Assembly (NCBI RefSeq): GCF_013368755.1
Contig: NC_049563.1
Location: 4,774,001 to 4,838,000 of the forward strand
Direction: 5' to 3'
From: Talaromyces rugulosus
Lineage: Eukaryota; Ascomycota; Eurotiomycetes; Eurotiales; Trichocomaceae
DNA length: 64,000 nt
Shown here: in pieces, positions 44,601 through 54,460 of the stretch
Layout of the letters: every line of letters begins with the position of its first letter
How positions within the stretch are numbered: the first letter of the stretch is position 1
Position numbers and translations under genes: made by a program
The notes under the pieces: generated by a model
Database searches by the model: none
Told to the model about the DNA's origin: nothing
What the model saw: the letters and a program-made list of their open reading frames with translations, nothing else

Positions 44601-44999
44601 CTTAATATAGATAAATCTACTTTAATTGATATTGAGGTGTTGTGTTGATGAATCCAAAGTTAATATTTCCCCTAAGATCAAAATGTATTGGGATTCAACG
44701 TGATCAATTGATGTGGAATTTTGTCCAAAGTAGCCCTACTAGGCTTTCAACCCAAAATTCTCCTCATCTTTTCCTGACAGACTTATACCTGCGCGAGAGT
44801 ATTTGAATGTTTAGAATAGAAAATGAGGATGGGCAAATTTCTCGATATTGCCCTTTGGAAAGCCACCAGTTGGTATTTTAGCTAAAGAGGAGCTTAAAGT
44901 ATTGTTATTTTCGCTACATATTAACCATTGGCTTCAATGTTCCTTTAGAATGCGTATCTCTATATGTAATAAGCAACGCTGTCCTGATATATGTATTCT
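44601..44999. other. Convergent intergenic region
   Basis: A 399-bp spacer between the 3' ends of the ABM-like and cyclase genes. It is AT-rich; no gene or motif is seen. Confidence 0.55.
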
Positions 45000-46212
45000 T
45001 CACAAGATAGCAATCGCATTAGGCGGGGAGGCAACCGCTCCGGTATAATTCAACGGTGATGAGGTGAAGAAAAAGGACCAGCGTCCATTTTGGGCACATA
45101 ATTCAGCCAACACATCAAGGTCGAACAATTCTCCCAGAGGTGTGCCCCAACCAGCGAGCAAAATGGGGTGAAGATGCCATTCTTTCTCTGTAGGCGCTAT
45201 TTGAAGTTAGTAAGAATGAAGCAACCAAACGTGATCCCAATAAACCGGTTACACCTACGTCGGACTTCAAACCCAGGTGAGTCACTTACCACAGCCGCAA
45301 ACTGTTTCTGCCAAAGCCATTCAGTTGTTTCACGCGACTGACCTAGGCCGCACCATTCGCGCACGCTGGCGACTCTTTCTCTTCCTGCTTTATCTAGCTC
45401 TTTGTAGGCAGCAACGTATCCAGTGCGTAGGAATAAAACGTCTCCTGGGAGTAGATCAACGCCTTGTTCTTTAATCACGTTTAGAACGTTTTCGAGTGTG
45501 ATTGCGTGACCCGAAAAATGGTGTACATCAATACCATGACGCTTCGCGTACGACGCATAATCAATCAGAACACCACGGCCAGCGAGTCCTCGTGCTGACC
45601 AGCTCTGTAAGCCATTGATTGCGGTGCGGGCAGAGGCATGTATATCCGCTTGGGTGGTTCTATTGTTCATACGGTGAAATATAATTAGCCCCAACTGTGA
45701 TATAACATCTCTGGATTTTTCCATTACCCATTGTAAAACTTCTTGTCTTTTTGGTAAGCAAAATGACGTAAACTATCCCATTGCGAGCTGCCTTGGGTGT
45801 TGAAAGTGATCTATATTTTATTAGCGTTCGAGACTGTCTCCCGACCTGAACATGGAACGTACCACGTCGTCATTCACTACCAGTGGGTTTTTATCGATGA
45901 CCTTTTGTTCAAATCTGGCTCGTCCTAGCAATGGAGGGTTGAATAAGTCGAGAGGCAAGCTGAACAGTTATTCGCTGTTGGTTTCTGTTACAGTTTTATT
46001 TCTGAATATCGTACTCACTTTAGACCAACTCTCTCGCCTGTCTTGACTTCTTCCTTGATTGCTCTCTGTACGAGCTCATCGGTAAGATAATTTAGTGATC
46101 CCAGTGAACTTTCGGGTCCATCTCCCCATAGTCCCCAAGCGGAGTTTGGAGGATCGCCGTCGTGCAAAGGAAGTTCGTCAAAACGTGGTAAGACCTTGGG
46201 TTGAGGCACCAT
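45000..46212 (-). CDS. Metal-dependent cyclase/hydrolase (kynurenine-formamidase-like fold)
   Basis: Five exons (46212-46019, 45959-45863, 45810-45728, 45659-45259, 45196-45000) with introns of 52-68 bp give 323 aa. The order of conserved blocks is that of fungal 'putative cyclase' proteins: LPRFDELPL, GSLNYLTDELV, DDVITFNTQGSSQWDSLRHFAYQ (metal-site region with Trp-Asp and Arg-His), GRGVLIDYASYAKRHGI, DVLFLRTGYVAAY, AAVVSDSPGFE, then EKEWHLHPILLAGWGTPLGELFDLDVLA. Relatives hydrolyse cyclic amides or lactones or act in polyketide ring chemistry. Here it may act on a lactone or enol intermediate. It is head-to-head with the EthD-like gene, with operator 2 between them. Confidence 0.9.
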
Positions 46213-46630
46213 GATGAGCGTGGTTTCTCTGAAGATAGAATTAGCCACAACTATTCTCTTCTGATCCTTATTTTTCTCAAATAATCCATAGACCATTTGA
46301 TCATTAATTCATACTTTTTACCCCACCATAAACTGCCTATTCAAGCCGGATATTGATGTCCGGGTGGGACGGTCTTTTTCATCCGAGTTGAATACGTTCA
46401 TCAAAGCATTTCCGCTAAATAACACTGCAAAATGCAGGCACTTATTACTAAGGATATTCTAGGATCAAAGGCTCCACTAATGCAGTAGCACTTATATTAG
46501 AAATAGAGTCCTAGCTTACCGAGTATCATCCTGCAGTTTTAACGAGTGTTGTTTTCGATATCGCGAAATACAACAGTATCATTTGATATCCAAACCATAT
46601 TTGAACGGATCAAACTTTTAGGAGTAAACA
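46213..46630. other. Shared promoter of cyclase and EthD-like genes
   Basis: A 418-bp head-to-head region containing cluster operator 2 (46347-46362). It is otherwise AT-rich. Confidence 0.6.
46347..46362 (+). promoter_or_regulatory. Cluster operator 2: CGG-N10-CCG in the cyclase / EthD-like promoter
   Basis: The sequence CGGATATTGATGTCCG is a CGG/CCG inverted repeat with 10-bp spacing; the inner TTGATGT equals operators 1 and 3. It lies 135 bp from the cyclase start and 269 bp from the EthD-like start. Confidence 0.7.
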
Positions 46631-47254
46631 ATGGCTGTCCCTGGAATCCTCATGCGTCTTTCTGAGGGGCTTTCTTCTACCACACTTCCTCTTCCAGGTA
46701 TCGAGGCACTCTACACCCTTAGAGCAGACGATAACGAAAAGCCTCGAAACAATACAGTCTACTTCCTCAATGACATTTCGCCCCTTCTTTCTGCTAAAGA
46801 CCAATATGACGACGATTCAGCTACCAACAACGACGTGTCATGGATCATATGCTCTTTTATCAACGGAAGAGACATTTCTACCCCTAAGGATGGAGCGCCG
46901 CAGACAAGCCCCCACAAACTGCCAACACCAGCTGCCCTAGAGTCTGTTTTAGTTGTTAATGGGTCAACTCCACGACCAGACAAGGAAGCCGACTACCATG
47001 CGTGGTACGACCAGGAACACGGGGCCAAATTGACACAAGTCCCAGGCTGGACGGCAGCAAGGCGGTACGCGCACGTCAAGTCCTATGGCGCATCTGAGAC
47101 AGCAAGTTTCTATGGTTTGAACTTTTACGAGGAGGAAAACGGGCTGGGTGGACCAGAATGGAAAGCGGGTGTGACGGACTGGACGTTGCGAATCAGGAGT
47201 AATGCAGCTAAGCCGAATATCCGGAGAGTGTGGAAGGTTATGGCCACCCAATGA
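46631..47254 (+). CDS. EthD-type dimeric alpha/beta-barrel protein, 207 aa
   Basis: An intronless gene with two ferredoxin-like halves. The first (about residues 1-90) includes GILMRLSEGLSSTTLPLPGIEALYTLR. The second (about 115-205) has DYHAWYDQEHGAKLTQVPGWTAARRY, the D-x-x-x-WYD-EH---L--VPG signature of EthD/SnoaL-neighbour barrel proteins. Members occur in alkyl-ether and aromatic breakdown and in secondary metabolism, often as small cyclases, monooxygenases or accessory factors. It lies in the cluster head-to-head with the cyclase gene and is probably co-regulated with it. Confidence 0.8.
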   Translation: MAVPGILMRLSEGLSSTTLPLPGIEALYTLRADDNEKPRNNTVYFLNDISPLLSAKDQYDDDSATNNDVSWIICSFINGRDISTPKDGAPQTSPHKLPTPAALESVLVVNGSTPRPDKEADYHAWYDQEHGAKLTQVPGWTAARRYAHVKSYGASETASFYGLNFYEEENGLGGPEWKAGVTDWTLRIRSNAAKPNIRRVWKVMATQ

Positions 47255-47662
47255 TGGCGTAACTCTTTAATTTTCTTGTATGTCATTGTTTTTATTTCTT
47301 TGCATTAAAAAACACAAAAAGCTCAGTTATTTGCTATTCGGATTTTCAAATATTGCGGGTTTTCATATATTAACTAAGACTGGAGTACAAGAATGGTGTA
47401 AATCTATTGAAATGGAGCAGAGGTTGAGGCTGTAAGAGAGAGTAAAAAGTAAGTGATACAGTTTATCAATGCAGTGATATGAAATGAATTTATTTGACTC
47501 AGAAGCGAGATCTACAGTTGCAAAATAAATAACTATTATCATCAATCTGTAGATACCAATATCAATTGATATCAGTTATCAAGTTGGAAGCATAGTATAA
47601 TTAACACAAATTGAAAACTTTGCTGTCTACAAAAAGAGCTATGTACCTCTATCCCTGCCTAT
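47255..47662. other. Convergent intergenic region
   Basis: A 408-bp AT-rich spacer between the EthD-like and BVMO 3' ends. Nothing else is seen. Confidence 0.55.
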
Positions 47663-49642
47663 TCAATTATGAATTTCCGGGAGAACAAACAAACGCCAAT
47701 ATTCAGCAAAGTCCAATGTCTGAGTAGCTCCAGCGCTTCCTCCTTTGCTTTCTCTCTGGGTAAATCCATTTCCAAGATAAGCAAACCGGTTAGCCCTGGC
47801 TACCTCCATGCGGTCTATATGGAAGTCTTCCCAGCGCGGGTTCTTAATGGCCTCCATAAAATGAAATGAAGTGCCACCGTAGATGGCGACAACTGGTCCG
47901 TCGACAGTGCCGCGCTTGTACCAGCTTCGACAGCCACGCGTCCATACCGTTCGGTCCAAGTACTCCTGCATATGCTGGTTGTATTCCTCATTGGCATCTT
48001 TCCTCACTTCAAAGCTGCGAATCATCTCCGTCTGTAGCTTTTCTAGCCATTTATACACGTAAACAGCAGTAGCCTGGATTCCCAATACCAGCGACCCGTT
48101 GCTAATAGGGCTGTTTGGTCCGATGAAGCAGAAGTAATTGGGCATATCTGGAACCAGAAAACCAAAGTATGCCTTTGGTTGTTCAGTCTCCCACAATTGA
48201 CCCAAGTCAACTCCGTTGCGTCCAATTACTGGGAAGGATGGTCGGAACGAAGTGTCAAATCCGGTGGCACACACTATCACGTCGTATTCCTTCACCTCTC
48301 CCGATCGAGTCACAATGCCATTCTCAGTAACCCGTGCCACATCATCCCAGTTTAACTCGACGTTATCTTGCGTCAGAGCTTCTAGAAATCCTGGTCCTGG
48401 CGTCTGTCTCCGACAGCCAACAGGGAAGTCGGGTAAAAGATACTGCAAGGCCTTGCGCCCCTTAGGACTGTCACCAAGGCGTTCAGTCATGCTTGCACGG
48501 AATAGTTCCTGGGCCCGTTTCTGAACGTCGCTTTCGGCGATGGCACGCTTGAAGTTTTCGATCCGGCGATCCATAATTGCCACACGGTACTCACGGAGTA
48601 CTTCGGGATCCTTGAAAATTTCTAGAGTGCCTTCCGTGAAATTATACTCCGCATCCATATCCGGGTCCTTGGCTGTAGGCTCGTTGATTCCAGGTGCTGG
48701 TGATATCCATGTTTGTGTTCGAACGTACACGTCCATCGAATCAACAACCTTGGCCAGCTGTGGGACGATTTGAATTCCGGAAGAGCCAATTCCAATACTC
48801 GCCACCTTCTTCCCCGTGAAATCATAGTCCTGGTCCCACCGGGCGGAGTGAATTAGCTTTCCTTTGAAGGAGTGTAGACCCTCAATGTTTGGCCACTTCC
48901 AATTGCTGCGGGTAATGCAGTTATCAGTATACGTTCAATCGAGGCAGGGTGTGTTAACCAACTTGAGTACGCCACCAGCGTTGATAAATACATCGACATT
49001 ATCTGTGAAGACAGTGCCGTCTGCTTGTTGCACTTTGATGTCCCATTTACCATCATTTTCATTCCAGATAGCTGATTTAATAGTATGCTGATACTTGATG
49101 TATTTATTGCAGTCATACTTGTCAGCCACACTGTGCATATAATCATGGATTTGCTGAGAAGTTGCATAGTAGTTTGGCCACTCGGGATTGGCGGCAAAGC
49201 TGTATGCGTAGTTATGAGCTGGTATGTCACACTTGCAACCAGGGTATCTAACAAAAGATCTCAGGGTAAGCGATTATAAAATAGCAAAGATGCTGTCCAC
49301 TTTCAGTCTTGCTCACCTGTTTTCTAGCCATGTTCCCCCAAGATCTTCGTTCCGCTCATATAAGACTAGTTCTGCGTTTTTATCTTGCATGCTCTCACTG
49401 AATACGATGGCCATCATGAGTCCCGAGTAACCTGCTCCCATGCAGGCCACTCGTATTGGACGTCGGGTTCCAATTGGCTGTTCGATGATTTTGTAGGAAG
49501 GGTCCAGGTGAGGTGCAGAGTCTTTAGACCCCTCGTTGGTAAAGACTGAAGAGCCATTGCGGTTACCATTGGTTTGCACTTTTTCGTGGAGTTCTGCAAA
49601 AGCTGACTCAACCGGCGCAGTTGCAATTATGGAAGGTGCCAT
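47663..49642 (-). CDS. Baeyer-Villiger monooxygenase (class B flavoprotein)
   Basis: Three exons (49642-49317, 49247-48963, 48905-47663) with introns of 69 and 57 bp give 617 aa. The FAD Rossmann motif is GAGYSG (69-74). The BVMO fingerprint FKGKLIHSARWD (217-228) fits FxGxxxHxxxW[P/D] exactly. The second NADPH Rossmann motif is GIGSSG (242-247). LNNWKWPNIEGL appears only after the second intron is removed, which confirms the model. The long N-terminal extension (60 residues) and the overall size resemble phenylacetone-, steroid- and acetophenone-type enzymes. It inserts oxygen beside a ketone using FAD, NADPH and O2, giving an ester or lactone. It is head-to-head with the cluster activator, with operator 3 in between. 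Confidence 0.95.
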
Positions 49643-49965
49643 GGCGGAGACTCAGGTATGGCTGTTGGTGTTGGGCCGATTGTCTGAAACATAGCGGTAT
49701 AGCCATATTTTAACTGATATATACCCTTCAACTGTTTTTTGCTCACAGCATGGAAAAGCCAATGTCCGAGATGTGGAGAGGCGCCGGACTTTGATGTCCG
49801 GACAGCCCTAATAAAGCTAATCCACATTAGGTCTAGAATGTGGAGACCCCGCATCGTATTCGTCGCTCCTGCAGCGCTGCAGGGATTCAATGTTGGCAAT
49901 GCTCCTCCTAATCCATCGATCTCTAATGGCCGTCATTGCATCCTACCGACAATGAAGCTATTATC
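49643..49965. other. Shared promoter of BVMO and cluster activator
   Basis: A 323-bp head-to-head region with operator 3 near its centre, implying control of both the enzyme and its own regulator. Confidence 0.6.
49785..49800 (+). promoter_or_regulatory. Cluster operator 3: CGG-N10-CCG in the BVMO / activator promoter
   Basis: The sequence CGGACTTTGATGTCCG shares TTGATGT and the CGG/CCG triplets with operators 1 and 2. It lies 143 bp from the BVMO start and 166 bp from the activator start. Confidence 0.7.
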
Positions 49966-52628
49966 ATGACCACAAATCCGATCAGAGCAATCCAGAAGCA
50001 CGGCCGTGGGCCCCAAGTGTCTCGCTCTGGCCCAGGAGGCGGGACATGCAAAACATGCACGCCTTGTCGTCAGAAAAAAATCAAATGCGATGGCGGCCGG
50101 CCGCACTGTGGTGACTGCACTAGTAGAGGTCTCAGATGTGTATATCCACAGGATACCAGAAGAGAGCCCCGGCCGTCCAAGGCTCGTGTTCAAAGCCTTG
50201 AGGTCACGGTTGCAGCGATGCTAAAGCATATGAAAACATCAGGCATCGTTCCGGCTCATGTGCAGCTTGGAGACATATTACTTCCTCCCAATGAAAACGA
50301 GGGAAGCGATAACAGTAACGATTCATCTTTGGAAACGGATTCTCATGCTCTGAACCAGCTACCCCAACACGCAAGCCTCGGTCATCTTGCCTCAACGGCA
50401 GCTGTTGCAAGCCCGCTACCAACACCGTCTACTTCCGTGTCAGGGGCGAGCAGGAGGGGATTATCACCAAATTTTATTCCTCATCCACCCCCGGCAAATT
50501 TCGGCTTCACGGGGAACCTACAGGAGTTTCCAGTAGCTGAAGATCTGCAAATACACAATGGCGGCAGTCCCGGTTTACCTATGGAGGAAGCGAGCGATCC
50601 ACTGGATATGGGTTCCCAGGCACATCAAGAAACGAGTTTGGGGCCTAGTCCCACCAGGATACCCGCTATCTCTGAATATTCAGCACCCCAAGGCCAATCC
50701 AAGGCATCACCACTTGTAAATGCTACAGCTACTACTACTGGTGCCGAAGGAGGCTCTGGTATGTCCCCTTGTGAAGCGCGTGTCGCTGGTGCATTTCACG
50801 AACACGGGTGTGTTTCCTCGGTTCATGGTCTCGCTAGCATTATGAATCCCTCATCAAGAGCGCAACATAAAGAGAATATTTCCAAAATGACATGGAGGGG
50901 TGAAGCCGCTGTGGCAGCCTCCAAGTCTAGACTCATCAGCAACGCCGCACTCCAGCGACAACGCGAACCACGCATATTTCGCCAGCCGTCTAATATAGTT
51001 GATCTTGATGGCTGCGATCCAGAGCTAGCTAGGCATCTATTAGATCTTCATTTCAATCGACAACACTATGCCTACCTCATCTCTTACCGTCCGGCTATTA
51101 TTGAAAGTCTTGCTAATGGCGGTGGACCTTGGGTCAACAAGCTTTTACTCAATGCCATATACTACTCTAGCACTCTTTACAGTGACAGGCCATATCTACG
51201 ATCTGACCCAGATGATCTGAATAGCATTGGTGCTAGATTCTATCAACGATTCCGGCAGCTACTGTCCGATGAGATCGATAAGCCCAGCATTCCTACCGCC
51301 GCAGCTTTGCTGCTTACCAGTGCGACATTAGTCTCTCATGGCCGGTCAAGCGCAGGATGGAATCTTTCAGGGATGGCATATCGAATGATTATTGATATGG
51401 GGTGTCATCTCATGCTTGGGCCTGACTATCAGAGCATGTCCAGCCAGGACCATGATCAGCTCTTGCGGCGTGACTTGGAGCAAGAGATGCGTAAACGACT
51501 CTACTGGGGAGCATTCATCACCGATGCTACCCAGGCTCTATACCTCGGCCGCCCCTGCATGTTTGCTGCCGGAGAAGCGAGGGTTCCACTACGGTTTCTA
51601 GACACATTCGAAGAACTCGAAGAATGGGAGCCATATGTTGACCCTCAGTCCCCTGTCGAGCCACCACCATCGTATATGCCACAGCCTGCCCATGCTCTCT
51701 CAACATTTAGCTCTTTGGCTCGCCTTTTCCAAATATCAACACGGATCACCGAGCTTTACGGTATTCAAACTATCAAATGCAGCTCAGAGTATCTTCAAGA
51801 CAAGAAAATTAGCATTGAGAAATCCCTAGAGCATTGGAGTATCGCGCTGCCAGATCACCTAAGATTCGATCCGGGCAAACCATTCACGCCACCGCCCCAT
51901 CAAATAACACCCCAGTAAGTCTTATCTATAATTCTTCTCAACATCTAAAGTTCAATCCACCTAATATATAGCTTTATAGCACAACCTTTCACGCTCTGAC
52001 TATCCTTCTTCACCGTGCATATTTAAAAGAAGGCCACCTTCGCCGTCATTGTGACGAAGGGGATCGAGTACGAAGTGAGCAGGCGTGTATACACAGTGCC
52101 CTGGCAATCGAAAAGCTTGTTCGCTCGTACAAAAACGCTTTCACGCTTCGTCGTGCCCCATTCCTATTATCTTATGCTGTTTACTCTGCAGTTATTGTCA
52201 TCCTCCGTCAAGAGCAACATGACCGCGAGCAGTTTACCGAGGCTATTTCTTTTTTCTGGACCTGCCTAAGCGAGCTGCAGCATGGTTGTAACTTTGGCCT
52301 CGAAAAGCCGCTCAATATCCTTCGAAACATGGTACACGAGTTTCAGTTCAACATCCAAGAGGGCAGCATGGGAGGCAATGATATATCAGGACTGCTAGGT
52401 CTAGATGAAACTAGTCCACCCTCCAGGAGCCAGCAGCCCGGAGATAGGCCTGTCCTAAGCGCATTATTACCCGGGGAGGAGACTGATTATATGGGTACAA
52501 TTGATCAACAAGATTTACCTTTTAGCAACTCATCGCCAGGCTTTCTTGTGTCGTTGAACCAGCTCGAAAACGATATATCTGAAGATGCTCTATTTGGGTT
52601 ATTCGCACCCTCTCAAATGTTCCCATGA
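49966..52628 (+). CDS. Zn2Cys6 transcription activator of the BVMO cluster
   Basis: Exons 49966-51914 and 51980-52628 with a 65-bp intron give 865 aa. The zinc cluster is C31-x2-C34-x6-C41-x6-C48-x2-C51-x6-C58. It is followed by a linker and a likely coiled-coil dimerisation helix (KARVQSLEVTVAAMLKHM). The middle homology region begins near residue 355 (PELARHLLDLHFNRQHYAYLISYRPAII) and includes AYRMIIDMGCHLML and RKRLYWGAFITDATQALYLGRPCM. Such factors bind CGG triplets as dimers; linker and coiled coil set the spacing. Four nearby promoters have CGG-N10-CCG(A) sites, so this protein is the obvious candidate to bind them. The first in-frame ATG was used. Confidence 0.93.
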
Positions 52629-52682
52629 TGACTGTGGGTGTGGAAACAGCTTTTGAGATTTCGGAGAAATTGTACATTTGGG

Positions 52683-52715
<33 letters not shown>

Positions 52716-54460
52716 AAAATTCAATATCGAACGAAGAGCTTCCAAGCGCCTCAACCTGGTGATGTGCATTGTGGTGGTGAGAAAGCCAAGGGTGTAGCCC
52801 CTGCACCAGAGGCATGGGACACCACCGGGGTATATATGGTAATGATCGGCAAAGCTAGAATCACGCATAGAGGGAGAGCTTTGCAGATGTAGCGTGGATG
52901 TGTCGAGCGAGAGAACGACTTAGGGCTACCGGCTAGGGCTGCGTGTATGCGTGCTGCGGGAGAGTTTACGGGGCAGCGCTAAGCAGGCAGCTATCTAGCG
53001 TACGTATATGCATGGTTCCCTAGGGCTGCCTATAGGCTATACCTCATTACAAACGCGTACGGTGTCTCCGCCGACAAAAACTCAGTCCGTCAAGAACCTC
53101 CAATCCACCACAATGGTTATCTCATCGGTTCTGCTAGCACCGATCGTTCCCCTCCTGGGATAGGTGCTCTATATCGCGTACTGCCTGGCCGTGGAACTAC
53201 GCCCAGGCGCGCAAGGCCGAGTTCACAAGGCCGACGGAGATGCTGGACTGTATAAACAAGCTCTATGTAAAAATAATGTACAACTACATCGGAAAGCGGA
53301 AAATCAAAACATCCGAAATTTCGGAATCCCGGATTAATAATATACCGGGTGTCCGTATTTGGTTAGCGTCAGACCGCCGGCAGGTCCAGAAGGGCAAAGA
53401 TGACTCAGCCGTGTACCCCCACTCCCCCACCACGGCGGGCAGCATACAGAAAGAAGCCGGCCGGAGAAAGAATGCGGAATTGACAATAATATGAAATACT
53501 TGATGGTAATGACAATTCATTGGAGGCCTGCCAAGTGAAACTGCAATAATGCCCTTTGTCGCAGCACTCTTAGGTGCAGCATTTGATCATCCAGCAAAGT
53601 CTGGTTAAAAGTCCATGACGTGGGGCTCGCCGCTCACCGGCGACGGTTCTATCATCATCGTTGACGCACTAATTACGGATAATCTTCTTCTTCTCAGTAT
53701 TATTTTTGCTTACTTCATTCAACTTTACTAAGTTAGCGGGATTTGCCCCTCCACGCCGCCCAAGCTGCAAATGCCCTTGGCTGCCCCGCCGACGGTGTTT
53801 AATGCCTCAATTTTTGCCGGACAAGAGTGTTCCGGCAAGGTCTCCGGCCTTGCTCAGTCGTGTCCGCGTTTCGGCTATTGACGATGCATCGGGTGTTGCA
53901 TAGACTGGCTTGCAAAATAATAATAGAAGAGCATCGGTGTCCTGTCCTTTATTTTAATGATCAGTCGGCGGTTTCTGCGTCATTCCATGCGGTCGATGCA
54001 AATGCCCCGCCATCGCGTTTGTCCCCACCATATGACGGCAACACTGAGATGCTGTGCAAGCTGGAGGAACAGCAATAATAATAGTAATAATAATAAATCA
54101 CAGCCGACAGCATGCGTGATTGTAATTCTAGCAATTGTAGATACCAAGTAGCGCGCTCTAGTGCGACGTCTTTCTTCCGCCAGGTCCGAGACAAGCAGTA
54201 GTAATACTAATCTTATGGGAAGAAGAAGCAAGTAATAGCCGTTGCTCCTCACCGGGACCTTTGGTGCTGTTTTAGTTCGCTGACTACTTCTTGCTTCCTT
54301 CTCACCCGTTCGCTCTTCTCTTCTTCCTCTTTCTCCGTCTCCAACCGCCTCCTTTGCTCTTCTCTTTTCTGCCCTGTGGACTTGTCCTCTGCAGAGTCAT
54401 CTATCTTCTTCTTATTCGCCTTCCAAATACTCTCAACTACGGTTGAACGATAGTATCACC
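52629..54460. other. Long intergenic region at the right border of the cluster
   Basis: It separates the cluster from housekeeping genes. It contains a TA microsatellite, a CCGAAATTTCGG palindrome at 53313-53324, an AAT-type microsatellite (about 54074-54096) and a CT-rich promoter stretch (about 54290-54420) before 6-phosphogluconate dehydrogenase. A short frame starting at about 53113 (MVISSVLLAPIVPLLG) is probably chance. No gene is supported. Confidence 0.55.
52685..52713. repeat. TA dinucleotide microsatellite
   Basis: About 14 uninterrupted TA units lie just downstream of the cluster activator gene. Confidence 0.9.

Noticed and set aside
38232..52628. Interpretation as a classical polyketide or terpenoid biosynthesis cluster
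   Set aside because: No PKS, NRPS, terpene synthase, prenyltransferase or P450 gene is present within the window.
53113..53161. Short frame MVISSVLLAPIVPLLG and following +1-frame Arg-rich stretch
   Set aside because: Only 16 codons; no joining intron gives a recognisable protein, so it is not reported as a gene.
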